Source: Nymphaea colorata (lineage: Eukaryota > Streptophyta > Magnoliopsida > Nymphaeales > Nymphaeaceae). From it: DNA of 64,000 nucleotides. Shown in pieces: positions 63,286-64,000 of this stretch. Below the pieces are notes generated by a model. The model was not told the DNA's origin. It made no database searches and saw nothing but the letters and a program-made list of their open reading frames with translations. Every line of letters begins with the position of its first letter. The first letter of the stretch is position 1. The stretch spans positions 14,275,289-14,339,288 of the forward strand of contig NC_045146.1 in NCBI RefSeq assembly GCF_008831285.2. Direction: 5' to 3'. Position numbers and translations under genes: made by a program.

Positions 63286-64000
63286 AATCTCCATCCTCAT
63301 GGTGTCGCAATGTTATTTTATCTTTCCTTTTTCTTTTCTCTCCCTCTCTCTCTCTTTCTCTCCATCTTCCATGTTCATAGTGAGCTAGGTAGGGTGTCTG
63401 TGGGACCTCTGATGACATTAGCTTAGTACTATTGTCATGTCGTTGATATAAGAAAGATTGAAGCTCATGCCTATTAGCTACCAACCCAAACTAACTAAAA
63501 CTAATGTACCAAACCCGTTAGGTGGCCAGATGTCCCCATCTTTTCATACATATACAGAACAACAATCAAAGCCAAGCTTTATATCGAAAAGAAGAAATTG
63601 AGAAAACGAGCGCTGGGTGGGAAGGGATATAGGCAGCAAAAGCCGCTCCAAAGAGTAGAACATATGTGAACATTAGCGAGTGAGTGAGAAAGGATGCAAT
63701 TTCGGTGGTGCTTTTCAAATGTGGGTCCCGATCGTCCTTTGGAAATATGGGTCCCGAAGGTGGGACCCAGCTCGACAGGATGGTTCTAAATAATCGCTGT
63801 TGGCCTTATCGTGCATGGTGGTAGCTGGGCATTAACTGCCGCACTTTCTTCTTCAAAAGCGGGAAGCCATGGAAGGCTGAGCGGTTGGTGGGGGCATGCC
63901 TCAATTCTCCAACGACAATTAGAGCTCTCTGCTACTTACATACAAAAAGATTTGCAGAGAAGGAGGGCTTTTCTTCAGGAAAGGCATCGAGGGGCTGCAG

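Larger units (their letters stand above)
61934..64000 (-). other. Long TT8 intron, more than 2 kb, running off the window
   Basis: The visible 5'-most TT8 exon begins with an acceptor (GAATAG|GTTGCC) in phase, but no upstream exon (expected to encode the MYC-N start and a ...FPPGVG-like end) was found to the window edge. The intron holds CT tracts at 63252-63285 and 63340-63362 and an ACACGTGT G-box at about 62648-62655. If the missing exons were very short some could still lie here. Confidence 0.55.

Overview
This is a flowering-plant nuclear window. Its genes are intron-rich and use GT-AG splice sites. They encode plant-specific or plant-typical families, and the gaps between them are long, AT-rich and full of microsatellites and small repeats. 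The first coding exons of two genes (trichome-birefringence-like and HRD1) are much more GC-rich than the rest. This resembles the 5'-to-3' GC gradient of monocots and some early-diverging angiosperms, but it does not settle the lineage. No rRNA, tRNA, CRISPR array or organellar insert was found, and I see no operon-like or unusual system. The interest lies in gene structure and repeats.

Layout, with exons rebuilt by hand from splice sites and reading phase. 1-3.2 kb: no gene recognised. 3.2-4.6 kb (-): a two-exon 129-aa plant protein with an ESKGTGVFIPR core. 4.6-16 kb: intergenic, with a long AT microsatellite, hAT-like and CACTA-like remnants, several tandem duplications and exon-like segments near 13 kb. 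16.1-21.1 kb (-): a four-exon TBL polysaccharide O-acetyltransferase of the TBL10/11 type, 443 aa. 21-29.8 kb: intergenic repeats, a decayed coding-like stretch near 27-28 kb and the probable leader of the next gene. 29.8-31.85 kb (+): a two-exon alpha-crystallin-domain protein of the IDM2/IDM3 (DNA demethylation) type, 415 aa. 35.3-35.7 kb (-): a two-exon gene for a 76-aa membrane protein, followed by an 87-bp tandem array. 37.3-42.7 kb (-): an eight-exon HRD1 ER-membrane E3 ubiquitin ligase, 541 aa. 44.8-46.8 kb (-): a six-exon ALMT anion channel, 432 aa. 47-57.4 kb: mostly non-coding, with a TRIM retroelement at 49.7-50.3 kb and unidentified exon-like stretches. 57.5-61.9 kb (-): seven exons of a TT8-type (subgroup IIIf) bHLH flavonoid regulator, whose 5' exons lie beyond the right edge.

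The genes are unrelated housekeeping and regulatory loci that happen to be neighbours: cell-wall acetylation, epigenetic regulation, ER protein quality control, anion transport and proanthocyanidin/anthocyanin control. The four loci from 35 to 62 kb and the two from 3 to 21 kb are all on the minus strand. Only the IDM-like gene is on the plus strand.
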